Assembly: GCA_034101475.1 (NCBI GenBank)
Contig: JAXEJQ010000013.1
Span: 1-57,716 of the forward strand
DNA: 57,716 nucleotides
Reading direction: 5' to 3'
Origin: Limivivens sp034101475
Lineage (GTDB): Bacteria; Bacillota; Clostridia; Lachnospirales; Lachnospiraceae
Within the stretch, counting starts at the first letter, position 1. Each line of letters begins with the position of its first letter. Below, piece by piece: positions 25,803-34,077 of this stretch. A program made the translations under genes and the position numbers. The notes beneath the pieces are model-generated. The model saw nothing but the letters and a program-made list of their open reading frames with translations, was not told the origin of the DNA and ran no database searches.

Positions 25803-27653
25803 TCACTCTTTCTCATTCAGCAGTTTCTGCCTTTCTGTGATTTTTCCACTGATCACCGCAAACATATATCGGTCATAGGGACTGTCCGCATATCTCTCCC
25901 TGCACGCAGCGGAAAATTCCGCTTTCTCCTCATCAAAAGCGGAGAACGGCATAAAATCCTCTCCGGATGCAGAAAGATACTGATTTTCCCTGGCTTCAAA
26001 CCACATAGCCGCAATGTCCTTCATATTTGTCTGCCCGTGAGGCCGCATCTCCAGTGCGGTTCGAATCAGCCTTTTTTCATATTCTTCCCAGGGATATGGC
26101 TTCGGAACTCCAAAATCCAGCCGCAGCTCATTATTCACAGCCGCAATCAGCTTCGCAATATTCGCCCCGGTAAAGAAAGGCCATCTTCCGGTCTCTTCCC
26201 CCAGCAGACCGATCTGGCTTATCACATGCCTTCCCGTCTCTCTGGTTCGGATCCGTTCCTGAAGACCACTGTCAAACAGCCGTCCTTCTGTCTCAAGATC
26301 AATCCTGCGAAGCTTTTCGCAGAGAATTCGTGCCAGCTCCTCGCTGGTGGGCATAAACACAAAAAAACGCTCGCTGAGCCTTCCATCCCGCAGCAGCTCC
26401 GGCGGAAGCTTATTCTGAATGCTGTTCGCTGTGATAAACGTAAAGACCGGCGCTCTCCGCTTCTGCATCCAGTCCAGAAGCTGCCCAAGCATATTCAGCT
26501 TCACTTCATGGGTGTGGTCATCGATCCGGAATATTTTCTCTACCTCATCAATGAGAAGCACACAGGGCGCCATCGCTTCGATCCGCTCCAGACACCTGCG
26601 CATATTGGACTCGGATTCTCCAAAGCTGTTGGACTGAATCCGGTCAATCTGAAATTTAATCAGCGTGGCACCATCCAGGATCCTGGCTGCTTCCTCCGCC
26701 ATCAGCGATTTCCCCGTTCCCGGAATCCCGGTAAGCAAAACACCTTTTGGCGCTTCCACACCCTCCAGATATTTTCCCTGCTCCGGATGCAGAAAAATAT
26801 CTTTCTGCCCTTCCAGCCAGTTCTGAATTCCGTCCAGCCCCACCGCACGCTCTTCCGCCCCATGGCCCGTTTTCTCTCCGGCATGTTCATAATCCATAAT
26901 CACGATTGTCGGATCCTTCTGCGCAGCATTTTCTTTTTCTCTGCGGATCAGCTCTTTCATACGTTCCGAGCAAAGGCTCTGTGTTTCCGGAAGCTCCGCG
27001 TCCAGTTCGCAGCTTACCCCATATTCGCTTTTCAGCGACTGGAGAATCGTATCAATCTGATACTCTGACATCCCCTTAAATCTTTTTGCAATCTCCCGCA
27101 ATCTTCCCGAATCCGGTTCTTTTCGCAGGCTTCTCCGGATAATCTCCTGAATGTCCTCCATATCAATATGGCACATCCTCAGCAGCTCGATTTCATCTCC
27201 GAATCCGTCTGGAATCAGCGTATGGGGTGTCGAAATCAGAAGAAACGCGTTTTCCGCCCACTCCGCATCCAGAAAAGCCTTAATCATCCGTTCCCGCTGC
27301 TGCTTCTCCCAGACATGAAAATCCTTCAGGGTAAAAAAACAGGCATACCGGTAAATCCCGGGAATTTCCCCTTCCTCCCGCCTGCTCCTGCTTTCCGGAC
27401 AGCAATACCGGAAATAAATCTCACTGAAATCAAACAGTCTGTTCTGTTCCTTCAGGTAAGCGTAACGTTTTCCTTTCTCTTTCTGATGCTGGAGAGGCCG
27501 CTTTCCCTCCCGCTGCCTCTGAACCAGAAGTTCCCAGAGAACTGCAGACCGGTTCACTGCCTGCTCGATGATGTGTCTGTCCTCCGACTGAAAATACAGA
27601 ACCCTTTTTCTCGTATGGGAAACCTGAACGTCTATATCATGGATCAATGTCAT
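25803..27653 (-). CDS. AAA+ ATPase, Ycf46-like
   Basis: 616 aa from the ATG at 27653 (GCGGGGGAA 8 nt upstream). The N-terminal half resembles Ycf46: FLLISTPHTLIPDGFGDEIE followed by a helical segment KRFKGMSEYQIDTILQSL. The AAA core has Walker A GIPGTGKS (about 309-316), GESESNMRRCLERIEAMAPC, Walker B VLLIDEVEK (about 365-373), the sensor-1 Asn in FITANSIQNKLPPELL and a likely arginine finger in RDGRLSERFF. The C-terminal ~150 residues form the lid. All residues for ATP hydrolysis are present. Ycf46 proteins have no settled function in bacteria. Pairing with an Hsp70-like gene suggests a remodelling role on shared clients. Confidence 0.85.
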   Translation of the reverse strand: MTLIHDIDVQVSHTRKRVLYFQSEDRHIIEQAVNRSAVLWELLVQRQREGKRPLQHQKEKGKRYAYLKEQNRLFDFSEIYFRYCCPESRSRREEGEIPGIYRYACFFTLKDFHVWEKQQRERMIKAFLDAEWAENAFLLISTPHTLIPDGFGDEIELLRMCHIDMEDIQEIIRRSLRKEPDSGRLREIAKRFKGMSEYQIDTILQSLKSEYGVSCELDAELPETQSLCSERMKELIRREKENAAQKDPTIVIMDYEHAGEKTGHGAEERAVGLDGIQNWLEGQKDIFLHPEQGKYLEGVEAPKGVLLTGIPGTGKSLMAEEAARILDGATLIKFQIDRIQSNSFGESESNMRRCLERIEAMAPCVLLIDEVEKIFRIDDHTHEVKLNMLGQLLDWMQKRRAPVFTFITANSIQNKLPPELLRDGRLSERFFVFMPTSEELARILCEKLRRIDLETEGRLFDSGLQERIRTRETGRHVISQIGLLGEETGRWPFFTGANIAKLIAAVNNELRLDFGVPKPYPWEEYEKRLIRTALEMRPHGQTNMKDIAAMWFEARENQYLSASGEDFMPFSAFDEEKAEFSAACRERYADSPYDRYMFAVISGKITERQKLLNEKE

Positions 27654-27691
27654 ATGCTTTTTCCCCCGCTGTATTCGTATCACTCTCGCAG

Positions 27692-27939
27692 ATCATATGA
27701 GTTGCCCGACAAATGAGCTTTCCGTCGATTTTTTTGTGCTCTGCGTCTGCGCTTCGCTGCGGTCGGTGCTTAACGCGTCCCACCGGGACGCAGCACCTCA
27801 AAATCGACGAAAACATTCACAATTCGCTCATGTTTCTGTGAAAAATGGCTGCTTGCTCATGCTTTGCGGGCCTTATAGACATGAAAATCCATGCAGGCAT
27901 GAATTTTCATGTCCATTTGTCCCTTGGCTCATCATATGA
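27692..27939. mobile_element. MITE-like insertion with 9-bp target duplication
   Basis: ATCATATGA occurs at 27692-27700 and again at 27931-27939, flanking a 230-bp insert. The insert ends are imperfect inverted repeats sharing GACAAATG (left GTTGCCCGACAAATGAGC, right complement GAGCCAAGGGACAAATGGAC). It includes the family A hairpin around GACATGAAAATCCATGC and a second hairpin near 27760-27800. No transposase is encoded. It lies between the Hsp70-like and AAA genes. Confidence 0.75.
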
Positions 27940-29909
27940 AAATAGGGTGTCATATACTCCACATGTGCCTTCAGAGATGGTTCCAGAGCCTCCAGAAGCT
28001 GTTCCTGAATGTTCTCCCGGATATTCAGCTGACTCTGGTATGCGCCCGTCAGATCCCTCTGAATCTTTTCTGCCCGGGACTTTGCTTTCTCATAGCAGTA
28101 TTTCCTCTCCAGAGAACTGCGGATCCTTCCCGGCCTCCAGCCATTGATAATACCGAAAACCCGCATGGGATGGATGTGAAGCTTTACTTCTGTTCCCTGA
28201 AAGGTGTTTATCACCGCTTTCCGGTCTATCTGAAAACAGAATTTATCTTCAAATCCCGGAAACAGACTGTCAAAACGCTCTTTCAGACTCTGATTAATCT
28301 TCTCTTCAATCCCATCTCTTCGATACCAGAGCAGAAGCCCTTCCTCTGCTGCCCGCCCGATCTCCAGTTCCTCCCGGCAGGCTTCCTGGAACCGTTGCTT
28401 CCACTCCAGCAGACTGCTGTCTTTCGGATCCTCCTTCCAGTCTGCCATGGTCCGTATCAGAATCCGATAGGTCTCGAAGGCTGCGTACCTAGCCACCGTC
28501 AGTTCCATACTCTGCGCGCACTCACTGAGAATCTTTCTGACGCAGGCTGTCAGCTCCAGCAATTCCCGGTGCTTCAGAACCTCCAGGGCAGCCACATAGG
28601 CCAGTCCTTCCACCACGGAATAGTTTGGCAGTTCTGCCATGATCGGCTCTCTTCCAAAACACTCTTTCACCAGTCTGCGCACCTCCGGCATGGCGGAAAC
28701 GCCCCCTGTCAGAATGACTTTATCCGCAGGGCGGCCTCTCAGATATTTTTCCATCTGCCGGCTGGCTTCCCGAAATACACTCCTTCCCGCCGCATACCAG
28801 GATGGAAAAGTGCGGACTGATTCCTCTGACTCCAGTAAAGATGCGCTGCCTGCCCGCACCGGCATACGATACAGAACCTGCCCCATAAACGGCTTTTTAA
28901 TAAACCAGCTTTCATATTCCTGATCCGCTTCCGTCTCTGACTCCGGCTCAAAAAAAACCGCATAAATCCCGGTATCTGTCCCATCCTCACCGGTTTTTCC
29001 ATAATAATCCTCTTTCTTCTTCCGAAGCTCCAGCTTATGATGGGAACATACCATCCGATCCGGGGTATGCCTGCCCTCGCCGCAGTACTGCCGCAGTCTC
29101 AAAAGTCTCCCGGGCCATCTGTCCTCCGGCGGCTCCTTTCCCAGGCAGAAACACTGCAGCATCAGATCTTCAATCATCCCTCCGCCAAACTGTCGGCTGT
29201 ATTCTCCATCCTCCGGAATCCGATCCTCCGTAACCAGTGTCACATCAAAGGTACTGGAACCGCAGTCTACAATCAAAACGGTCTCGCCTCTTTGAATTCG
29301 TTTTTCTTCCGGGAGCTTTGGATTCGTTTCTCTGGCAAAGGCAGCCAGTGATTCTGACACCACCACGATATCAATGGGTTTCTCATATCCCTCGATTTTC
29401 AGACCGTCCATCAGCAGCTCTGCATATTCCTTTTCCCTCTTTTTCCATTTGGAGCCTGCAGGACGTCCCACCACCAGAATCGTCCTTTTTTCCCGGCTGA
29501 TGGCATGCGCGTTGTACGTAAACAAAAGCCGGATAAACTGCTGAAAAGCCAGTTTCATAATTTCCTCATAGGTGTATTCATCGGACTGCCCGTTATCCAT
29601 CCGATATCTGGTTCTTGCCTCATTTGTGCCCGGACATTTTTTAAAATTGTAGTAAACCTTTCCGTTCTGGAAATTTCCGATCCCCATTTTCCAGGGGAGG
29701 CTCCGATCAGAAGGGATAAAAAGGACATTCGGACATTTATAGCCAGCTCGGGTACTGTCCGGAAACAGGGGATCATTATCAATTTTTCCGTCTTTCACCC
29801 TGGCCAGAGCCGCACTGACTTCTCCATCCCCAAAGTCCACTCCGATCAGGTTCACATCCTCTACATTCTCCGGAAGCTCCACTCCAAACCGTTCAAATAA
29901 GCTCTCCAT
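27873..29909 (-). CDS. Hsp70-family (actin-like ATPase) protein
   Basis: 678 aa from the ATG at 29909, behind GGAGGAAAG. N-terminal ~440 residues have the Hsp70/actin nucleotide fold: phosphate-1 LIGVDFGDGEVSAA, connecting region SESLAAFARE, phosphate-2 VLIVDCGSSTFDVTLV and adenosine motif VILTGGVSAMPEVRRLV. The remaining ~235 residues are helical and charged and do not look like a DnaK substrate domain, so it is not a canonical chaperone. The last ~18 residues (from MSQGTNGHENSC) are encoded by the inserted repeat, so the native C-terminus is replaced. It lies between a coiled-coil protein gene and the AAA gene in the same operon. Confidence 0.85.
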   Translation of the reverse strand: MESLFERFGVELPENVEDVNLIGVDFGDGEVSAALARVKDGKIDNDPLFPDSTRAGYKCPNVLFIPSDRSLPWKMGIGNFQNGKVYYNFKKCPGTNEARTRYRMDNGQSDEYTYEEIMKLAFQQFIRLLFTYNAHAISREKRTILVVGRPAGSKWKKREKEYAELLMDGLKIEGYEKPIDIVVVSESLAAFARETNPKLPEEKRIQRGETVLIVDCGSSTFDVTLVTEDRIPEDGEYSRQFGGGMIEDLMLQCFCLGKEPPEDRWPGRLLRLRQYCGEGRHTPDRMVCSHHKLELRKKKEDYYGKTGEDGTDTGIYAVFFEPESETEADQEYESWFIKKPFMGQVLYRMPVRAGSASLLESEESVRTFPSWYAAGRSVFREASRQMEKYLRGRPADKVILTGGVSAMPEVRRLVKECFGREPIMAELPNYSVVEGLAYVAALEVLKHRELLELTACVRKILSECAQSMELTVARYAAFETYRILIRTMADWKEDPKDSSLLEWKQRFQEACREELEIGRAAEEGLLLWYRRDGIEEKINQSLKERFDSLFPGFEDKFCFQIDRKAVINTFQGTEVKLHIHPMRVFGIINGWRPGRIRSSLERKYCYEKAKSRAEKIQRDLTGAYQSQLNIRENIQEQLLEALEPSLKAHVEYMTPYFHMMSQGTNGHENSCLHGFSCL

Positions 29910-29960
29910 CTTTCCTCCTGTCAAATTGTTGCGATTCCGCCTTTCACTGTTACGTCAAAT

Positions 29961-30914
29961 TCAGCGATACCAGCCCGTCGTAATCCGCTCGTAAACTGCT
30001 TTTCCATCCTGCACGTCCCGCCAGTACAGACCGGGACAGAGAATCTGATAGCCCCCGGCCTTTTTAAACTCCATCCGGATTTCCTCCGGAAGCTGCTCTT
30101 CTTCATGAAAAAGCAGGCAAAGTCGGTTCTTCCCGGAATTTTCCCACAGCTTCAGCAGCCTCTTCCCCTGAATCAGATCTGCCTGCCAGTTACCCTCTTC
30201 TCTCTGAATCAGTTCCGATACAATGGGATAGACTTCCTGGACAGCCTCTTTCATAATAAAATGCTTCTCCCGGTCTGCGAGCTTTCGTTTCAGATAATCT
30301 GCCGTCTTCCCGAATAATTCCTGTTTTTCCCTCAGCAGGCGCAGATTTTCCTTCTGTTCCTTCCGCAGACGCCGGATCAGTCCGCGCAGCTCCTCCTGCC
30401 TGGTTTTTGCCAGAGGAAGCGGCATGTTTTTCCGTTCTTTCTCTCCCAGGCGCATCAGAATCTCCAGCTCCGCAAAAGTCAGCTCCGGCATTTTGATCTC
30501 CGACAAATGAAATTCTTCCGCTTTTTCGAATTCCCTGGACTCCCAGACCTCCGGAAGGGTGAAAACCCCGTTCTGCACAGATCCCCCGCTCTGTGCAAAG
30601 GCAAGGGCGAGGCTGTTTCTGGCATTGATCAGCTGCGGACCGTATTTTTCCGGCTCCTGACTGTGATAGAAAGCAAAGCCCGCAAACAGGCATAGACTTT
30701 CCGCAATCCTGCTGAACAGATCTGCATATGCCATGATTTCTGCCACATACGTATTCCACTCAGATACCGTCTTCTGATAAGATGCATGGATCAGAAAGCA
30801 TCTTTCCGTTTCTCTCAGAATCCGTTCCTCATCTGCCGTTTTCTTTCTCTGAAACTCCAGATAAACCTCCGGCACGATCTGTTCCCGTTTTCCATCCTTC
30901 TCTGACGCTGTCAT
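29961..30914 (-). CDS. Uncharacterised coiled-coil protein of Hsp70/AAA operon
   Basis: 317 aa from the ATG at 30914, overlapping the end of the gene before it by 4 nt. No recognised domain. The first ~110 residues are helical with a Tyr/Phe-rich stretch (LCLFAGFAFYHSQEPEKYG), the middle is a long Lys/Glu/Arg/Leu-rich coiled coil (RGLIRRLRKEQKENLRLLRE) and the last ~90 residues form an alpha/beta part ending in CPGLYWRDVQDGKAVYERI. No signal peptide or TM helix. Position just before the Hsp70 gene suggests a cochaperone or adaptor, but that is inference. Confidence 0.7.
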   Translation of the reverse strand: MTASEKDGKREQIVPEVYLEFQRKKTADEERILRETERCFLIHASYQKTVSEWNTYVAEIMAYADLFSRIAESLCLFAGFAFYHSQEPEKYGPQLINARNSLALAFAQSGGSVQNGVFTLPEVWESREFEKAEEFHLSEIKMPELTFAELEILMRLGEKERKNMPLPLAKTRQEELRGLIRRLRKEQKENLRLLREKQELFGKTADYLKRKLADREKHFIMKEAVQEVYPIVSELIQREEGNWQADLIQGKRLLKLWENSGKNRLCLLFHEEEQLPEEIRMEFKKAGGYQILCPGLYWRDVQDGKAVYERITTGWYR

Positions 30915-31660
30915 GCACGTTCCCCTTTCCGGATTCCCCAGCATTCCTGCAGAAGAATATAATTCTCTCCCTGCTTCTCATAAAGCCCCGGATAGCCTGT
31001 AGCATAAGGGCTTCCTGTTTCAAACTCCTGCTGCCGCTTCGGATTCTGCCGGAAATCCTCGTAGAACATCGGATAAATCCCGGCATCGCACAGAGCACCG
31101 GAAATGCTGCGGATATCTCCCCGGATCTTGGCAGCCTGGTCGATCCTGTCGGATCCCCTGGCAATCCGGTAAAGAAGCGCTCCGGTCTGCTCCAGAACCT
31201 GCCTGAAGGCCTGTCGGTTCTCCCGCTCCCGGATCCCTTCCCTGGTTCTCTGAATCTCCTTCCGGAGCTCCCCGGGTTCCAGAGCTGCTTTCCGTCTGAT
31301 AAACGCCTGCCTGTCCACAGAAACGGCCGGAACAGACACCACAAAACCCTCGGGAGTCAGGTTCTTCATACTGAGAAGACTCACATACTCCGTCTGGAGT
31401 CTCTGCATAAATCTCCTGTCATCCCGATACTCCCGTTCAATTCCGATCAGTGCCTGAAAAGCCCTGGCATTTCTCAGAAAAATCCCCGCGTAAACATCAT
31501 AGCTTTTCAACATCTGATACTGTTTCTCCAGTTCATAAAGCTGCCTCGCTTTTCTTCTGCGCTTTCCGCGATGCAGACAAAAAGCCAGAAGCAGAAACAG
31601 AAAAACACCCAGGACTGCCAGAGCAATGCTCCATCCGTAAACCGCCGTTTCTTTTTCCAT
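30911..31660 (-). CDS. Uncharacterised single-TM protein of Hsp70/AAA operon
   Basis: 249 aa. One N-terminal transmembrane helix (about residues 9-29, WSIALAVLGVFLFLLLAF) followed by a basic stretch HRGKRRRKARQ, which by the positive-inside rule places the ~215-residue C-terminal domain in the cytoplasm. That domain is helical with many Arg/Glu pairs; no family recognised. The C-terminal end GSPYATGYPGLYEKQGENY resembles the CPGLYWRDVQDGKAVYE end of the next protein, so the two may share a small domain. Coupled to the next gene by a 4-nt overlap. Confidence 0.7.
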   Translation of the reverse strand: MEKETAVYGWSIALAVLGVFLFLLLAFCLHRGKRRRKARQLYELEKQYQMLKSYDVYAGIFLRNARAFQALIGIEREYRDDRRFMQRLQTEYVSLLSMKNLTPEGFVVSVPAVSVDRQAFIRRKAALEPGELRKEIQRTREGIRERENRQAFRQVLEQTGALLYRIARGSDRIDQAAKIRGDIRSISGALCDAGIYPMFYEDFRQNPKRQQEFETGSPYATGYPGLYEKQGENYILLQECWGIRKGERA

Positions 31661-31676
31661 CCTGCATTTCCTTCTT

Positions 31677-33170
31677 TCAGGGAGAAACAGAAATCATATG
31701 AACCTGCCTCTCCTCCAGAGTCCGATAAGCCAGAAGCATATCCGACATTGCCATTTCCAGTATGTTTGTCTCCGCTCTTACAAGGGGCGCTTCTTCTTCC
31801 CCTTTCTCCTCCCGGACAGTAAAGGGAATAAGATAAATCCCTCTCTCCCAGGCAATGACGTATCCCTTCCGGCAAATTTCCACCGCGGAAGCACCCGGAA
31901 AGCTTTTCCAGGCCCTTCCGCCTCTCTGCTCTGTGTGAACAGCTCCCCTGGTATCCAGCCAGATCAGATGCTCTTCGAAAACCCGGACACTGACTGCCCT
32001 GGATCCTCCTTCTGCCATGGGCACACATCCTCTTGCCAACACCAGCTTCCGATCCCTGCAGATCCCTGCAGCATTGTTCAGCCCCGCGGAAAACTCCAGC
32101 AGATCCTGCCACCCTTCCGCCTCCCGGAAATTTGTCACAAGCGCTCCATCCTCCGATAAAATCCCATAGAAATGACTGAACAGACTCACCTGAACCACAC
32201 GCTTTGCCGGATTCTCCACTGCTTCCAGACTTCTGGAAAAGAAACCGCCCTGTCCGCCTGCCACAAACAGGCCAAGAGCCTCATCATAGGACCAGACAGC
32301 CGGCTCTTCCGGAAACCTCATGGAAACCGCTTCTCCCATTCCTTCCTTTTCGTATGCGGTAAGCCTTCCTCCCTGAAGCATCAGGCAGAGCTCCTCGGAT
32401 ACCGTAAATCTCGGAAGGAAATCCACATAGAGCTGTCCGGAGCGAATCGCATAAATCCACTCCTCCGGAAAAAGCTGCCGCACCAGGCTGGTGCCCTCCA
32501 GCGAAACCAGTACCGGACGAGTCCCTTTATTGATCAGTTTAACCAGCTCCAGAGGCTCCCCGGAACGCTCAATCCCTTTCCAGAAGGGCAGGGAAAGCTC
32601 CGGCATCTCCTGTGTAATGGAAATTTCTCCCCAATGCTCCCCCGGGTTATTTTCCAGAAGACTTTCCCGCAGAAGACGCTTCTTCATAAATCCCAGAGCC
32701 GTATTATGATTCAGCTCCTCCAGCTCCCAGTTTCCCCCGGATATCTCCAGATCCTCCGGCATTTCTCCGATTCCTCTGCCTGCCTGAATATGCAGCAGCA
32801 GAAAAAGGCAGAGCAGTGCACATGCTCTGCGTGAAAAATGATATTCCTCCATCTGAATCAGCTGTCGGATGGACTCCTGATTCTCCTGCCAGAACTGCTC
32901 CTGCCTCAGACTCTTCAGCCACTCTTCAAGGGATGCTTCTCTCACCCTGCCTGCTTCCAGCAGCTCTGCCGTCTCGGAGGGACACGTTCCCTTCTCCTCC
33001 AGGTAATCCAGGAGCCTGCTGATCTGAAAATCCTCCACCGTCTTTCTCAGCATTTTCAGCGTCTCCCGGTAAGGCGCCTGGGATGGCTCAATGGCCTGCC
33101 ACACGCCTTTAAAAGAAAAATTTTCATGCAGGACTTCTTTCCCGCCAATTACAATTCCATTTAGCTTCAT
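31677..33170 (-). CDS. Uncharacterised protein with helical N-terminus and beta-rich (propeller-like) C-terminus
   Basis: 497 aa. Residues 1-190 are mostly helical with a hydrophobic stretch ACALLCLFLLLHIQ that could be a TM helix or a buried helix. From about 200 on the chain becomes beta-rich with repeated blades of the form hydrophobic-strand/Gly turn (SYDEALGLFVAGGQGGFFS, FSHFYGILSEDGALVTNF, EEHLIWLDTRGAVHTEQ, GYVIAWERGIYLIPF). This pattern fits a beta-propeller of RCC1/BNR-like type but no exact family is assigned. It overlaps the HTH gene by 4 nt (ATGA), so the two are made together. Confidence 0.7.
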   Translation of the reverse strand: MKLNGIVIGGKEVLHENFSFKGVWQAIEPSQAPYRETLKMLRKTVEDFQISRLLDYLEEKGTCPSETAELLEAGRVREASLEEWLKSLRQEQFWQENQESIRQLIQMEEYHFSRRACALLCLFLLLHIQAGRGIGEMPEDLEISGGNWELEELNHNTALGFMKKRLLRESLLENNPGEHWGEISITQEMPELSLPFWKGIERSGEPLELVKLINKGTRPVLVSLEGTSLVRQLFPEEWIYAIRSGQLYVDFLPRFTVSEELCLMLQGGRLTAYEKEGMGEAVSMRFPEEPAVWSYDEALGLFVAGGQGGFFSRSLEAVENPAKRVVQVSLFSHFYGILSEDGALVTNFREAEGWQDLLEFSAGLNNAAGICRDRKLVLARGCVPMAEGGSRAVSVRVFEEHLIWLDTRGAVHTEQRGGRAWKSFPGASAVEICRKGYVIAWERGIYLIPFTVREEKGEEEAPLVRAETNILEMAMSDMLLAYRTLEERQVHMISVSP

Positions 33171-33754
33171 ATACGCTCCTGATCATCCTCACTGAACAGC
33201 GGCTCTTCGTCCTGGGAAACCAGCAGGGCATCCACTGTAAAAGGGTCATAATTCCGCTCCCGGAGACAGGTACAGATAATATAATCCCGCTTATCATCCG
33301 GAACAAAGGTATAACCTGCCAGTGCCATCAGATAATTCGCTTCGTACAAATCCAGCTTCAGAACAATGCACAGCTTTAATATAAAAGCCTTGCTGGTCCG
33401 CTTCCCCCTCTGCTTCAGCCTGGACCACTGATTTCTGTGCATGCCAATGGCACGGTATACCTCCGGATCCTTCAAATGCTCCCGATCCACAAATTCACCA
33501 AGAACAGTATAAAAATCTCTGGACAGCGGTGTATAACCCTCCAGTTCCCTGGCAATCTCCTCCGTGAGCTCCGCTGTATTCCGATAAGTATTTTTCTTCT
33601 CCAGCTTTTCCAGAAAATAATGATAACAGGCCTGATCCGTCTCCAGGCGGGCTGCGATGTTCTTCCGCTCCTCTTCTGTCAGAACGCTCAAAAGGCGCTC
33701 CAACAGCATTTCATCCATATTCTGCAAACTCAGCTCCACCTTTCTCCACAGCAT
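33167..33754 (-). CDS. HTH (XRE-like) protein, first gene of Hsp70/AAA operon
   Basis: 195 aa from the ATG at 33754 (GAAGGG 10 nt upstream); a start at the later ATG 33718 is also possible. The N-terminal ~90 residues are a charged helical domain. Residues ~95-175 look like an XRE-type helix bundle: VYRAIGMHRNQWSRLK, then RTSKAFILKLCIVLKLDLYE and ANYLMALAGYTF, followed by DYIICTCLRERNYDPFTVD. This same C-terminal pattern is known from HTH domains fused to macro-domain proteins in Firmicutes. It may regulate its own operon or sense a partner. First gene behind a near-consensus promoter. Confidence 0.75.
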   Translation of the reverse strand: MLWRKVELSLQNMDEMLLERLLSVLTEEERKNIAARLETDQACYHYFLEKLEKKNTYRNTAELTEEIARELEGYTPLSRDFYTVLGEFVDREHLKDPEVYRAIGMHRNQWSRLKQRGKRTSKAFILKLCIVLKLDLYEANYLMALAGYTFVPDDKRDYIICTCLRERNYDPFTVDALLVSQDEEPLFSEDDQERI

Positions 33755-33786
33755 GATCAACGAACCCTTCGTGTATCACTGTCTTC

Positions 33787-33815
33787 ATTATACCTGTTTT
33801 CTGTAAAGCAGGCAA
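33787..33815 (-). promoter_or_regulatory. Promoter of the Hsp70/AAA operon
   Basis: TTGCCT (complement of 33810-33815), a 17-nt spacer and a perfect TATAAT (complement of 33787-33792). The predicted start near 33780 gives a leader of about 25 nt. Confidence 0.75.
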
Positions 33816-33835
33816 CTCACGAGATTGAATGAAAT

Positions 33836-33900
33836 GATGTTGGGGTCAAAAGATGCCATACGGATTGTTCCGTGCTTCGCACTCCCACAATCCTGGCATC
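33836..33900. mobile_element. 65-bp MITE-like element, family B
   Basis: Begins GATGTTGGGGTCAAAAGATG and ends CAATCCTGGCATC; GATGCCATACGGATTGT pairs internally with ACAATCCTGGCATC. It is identical to the reverse complement of 54231-54295 except for one base. Seven bases, ATGAAAT, are duplicated at 33829-33835 and 33901-33907. A further fragment of the same family (CATTTTGACCCAAC) lies at about 33951-33964. Confidence 0.7.
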
Positions 33901-33998
33901 ATGAAATCATTTTAGCATCTTTCCGGGAAAAGTTGCCAAACGCCGTGAGACATTTTGACCCAACCAGACAAATTTCCTCTGCAAAAATCCGCCTGACC

Positions 33999-34049
33999 AA
34001 AAAACCGGCAGGAAAACAGACTTTTCTCTTTTGTCTGTCTTCCTGCCGG
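33999..34049 (-). terminator. Terminator of the liv operon
   Basis: 17-nt arms CCGGCAGGAAAACAGAC and GTCTGTCTTCCTGCCGG with one mismatch; on the minus strand the stem is followed by TTTTTTGG. Lies just after the livF stop. Confidence 0.85.
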
Positions 34050-34077
34050 GGTTCCATCGAAAAAAGGATTGGAAATC

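Noticed and set aside
25671..27068. 465-codon plus-strand open frame opposite the AAA ATPase gene
   Set aside because: Exact antisense of a gene with clear Walker motifs; His/Phe/Arg-rich composition typical of a shadow frame, no ribosome site.
30782..31822. 346-codon plus-strand frame across two genes of the Hsp70/AAA operon
   Set aside because: Pro/Ser/Leu-rich shadow without ribosome site; the opposite strand has overlapping, coupled genes.
24527..33754. Type VI secretion, gas vesicle or tailocin interpretation of the Hsp70/AAA operon
   Set aside because: No sheath, tube, spike, Gvp or baseplate-like protein; the AAA protein is Ycf46-like, not ClpV, GvpN or MoxR.
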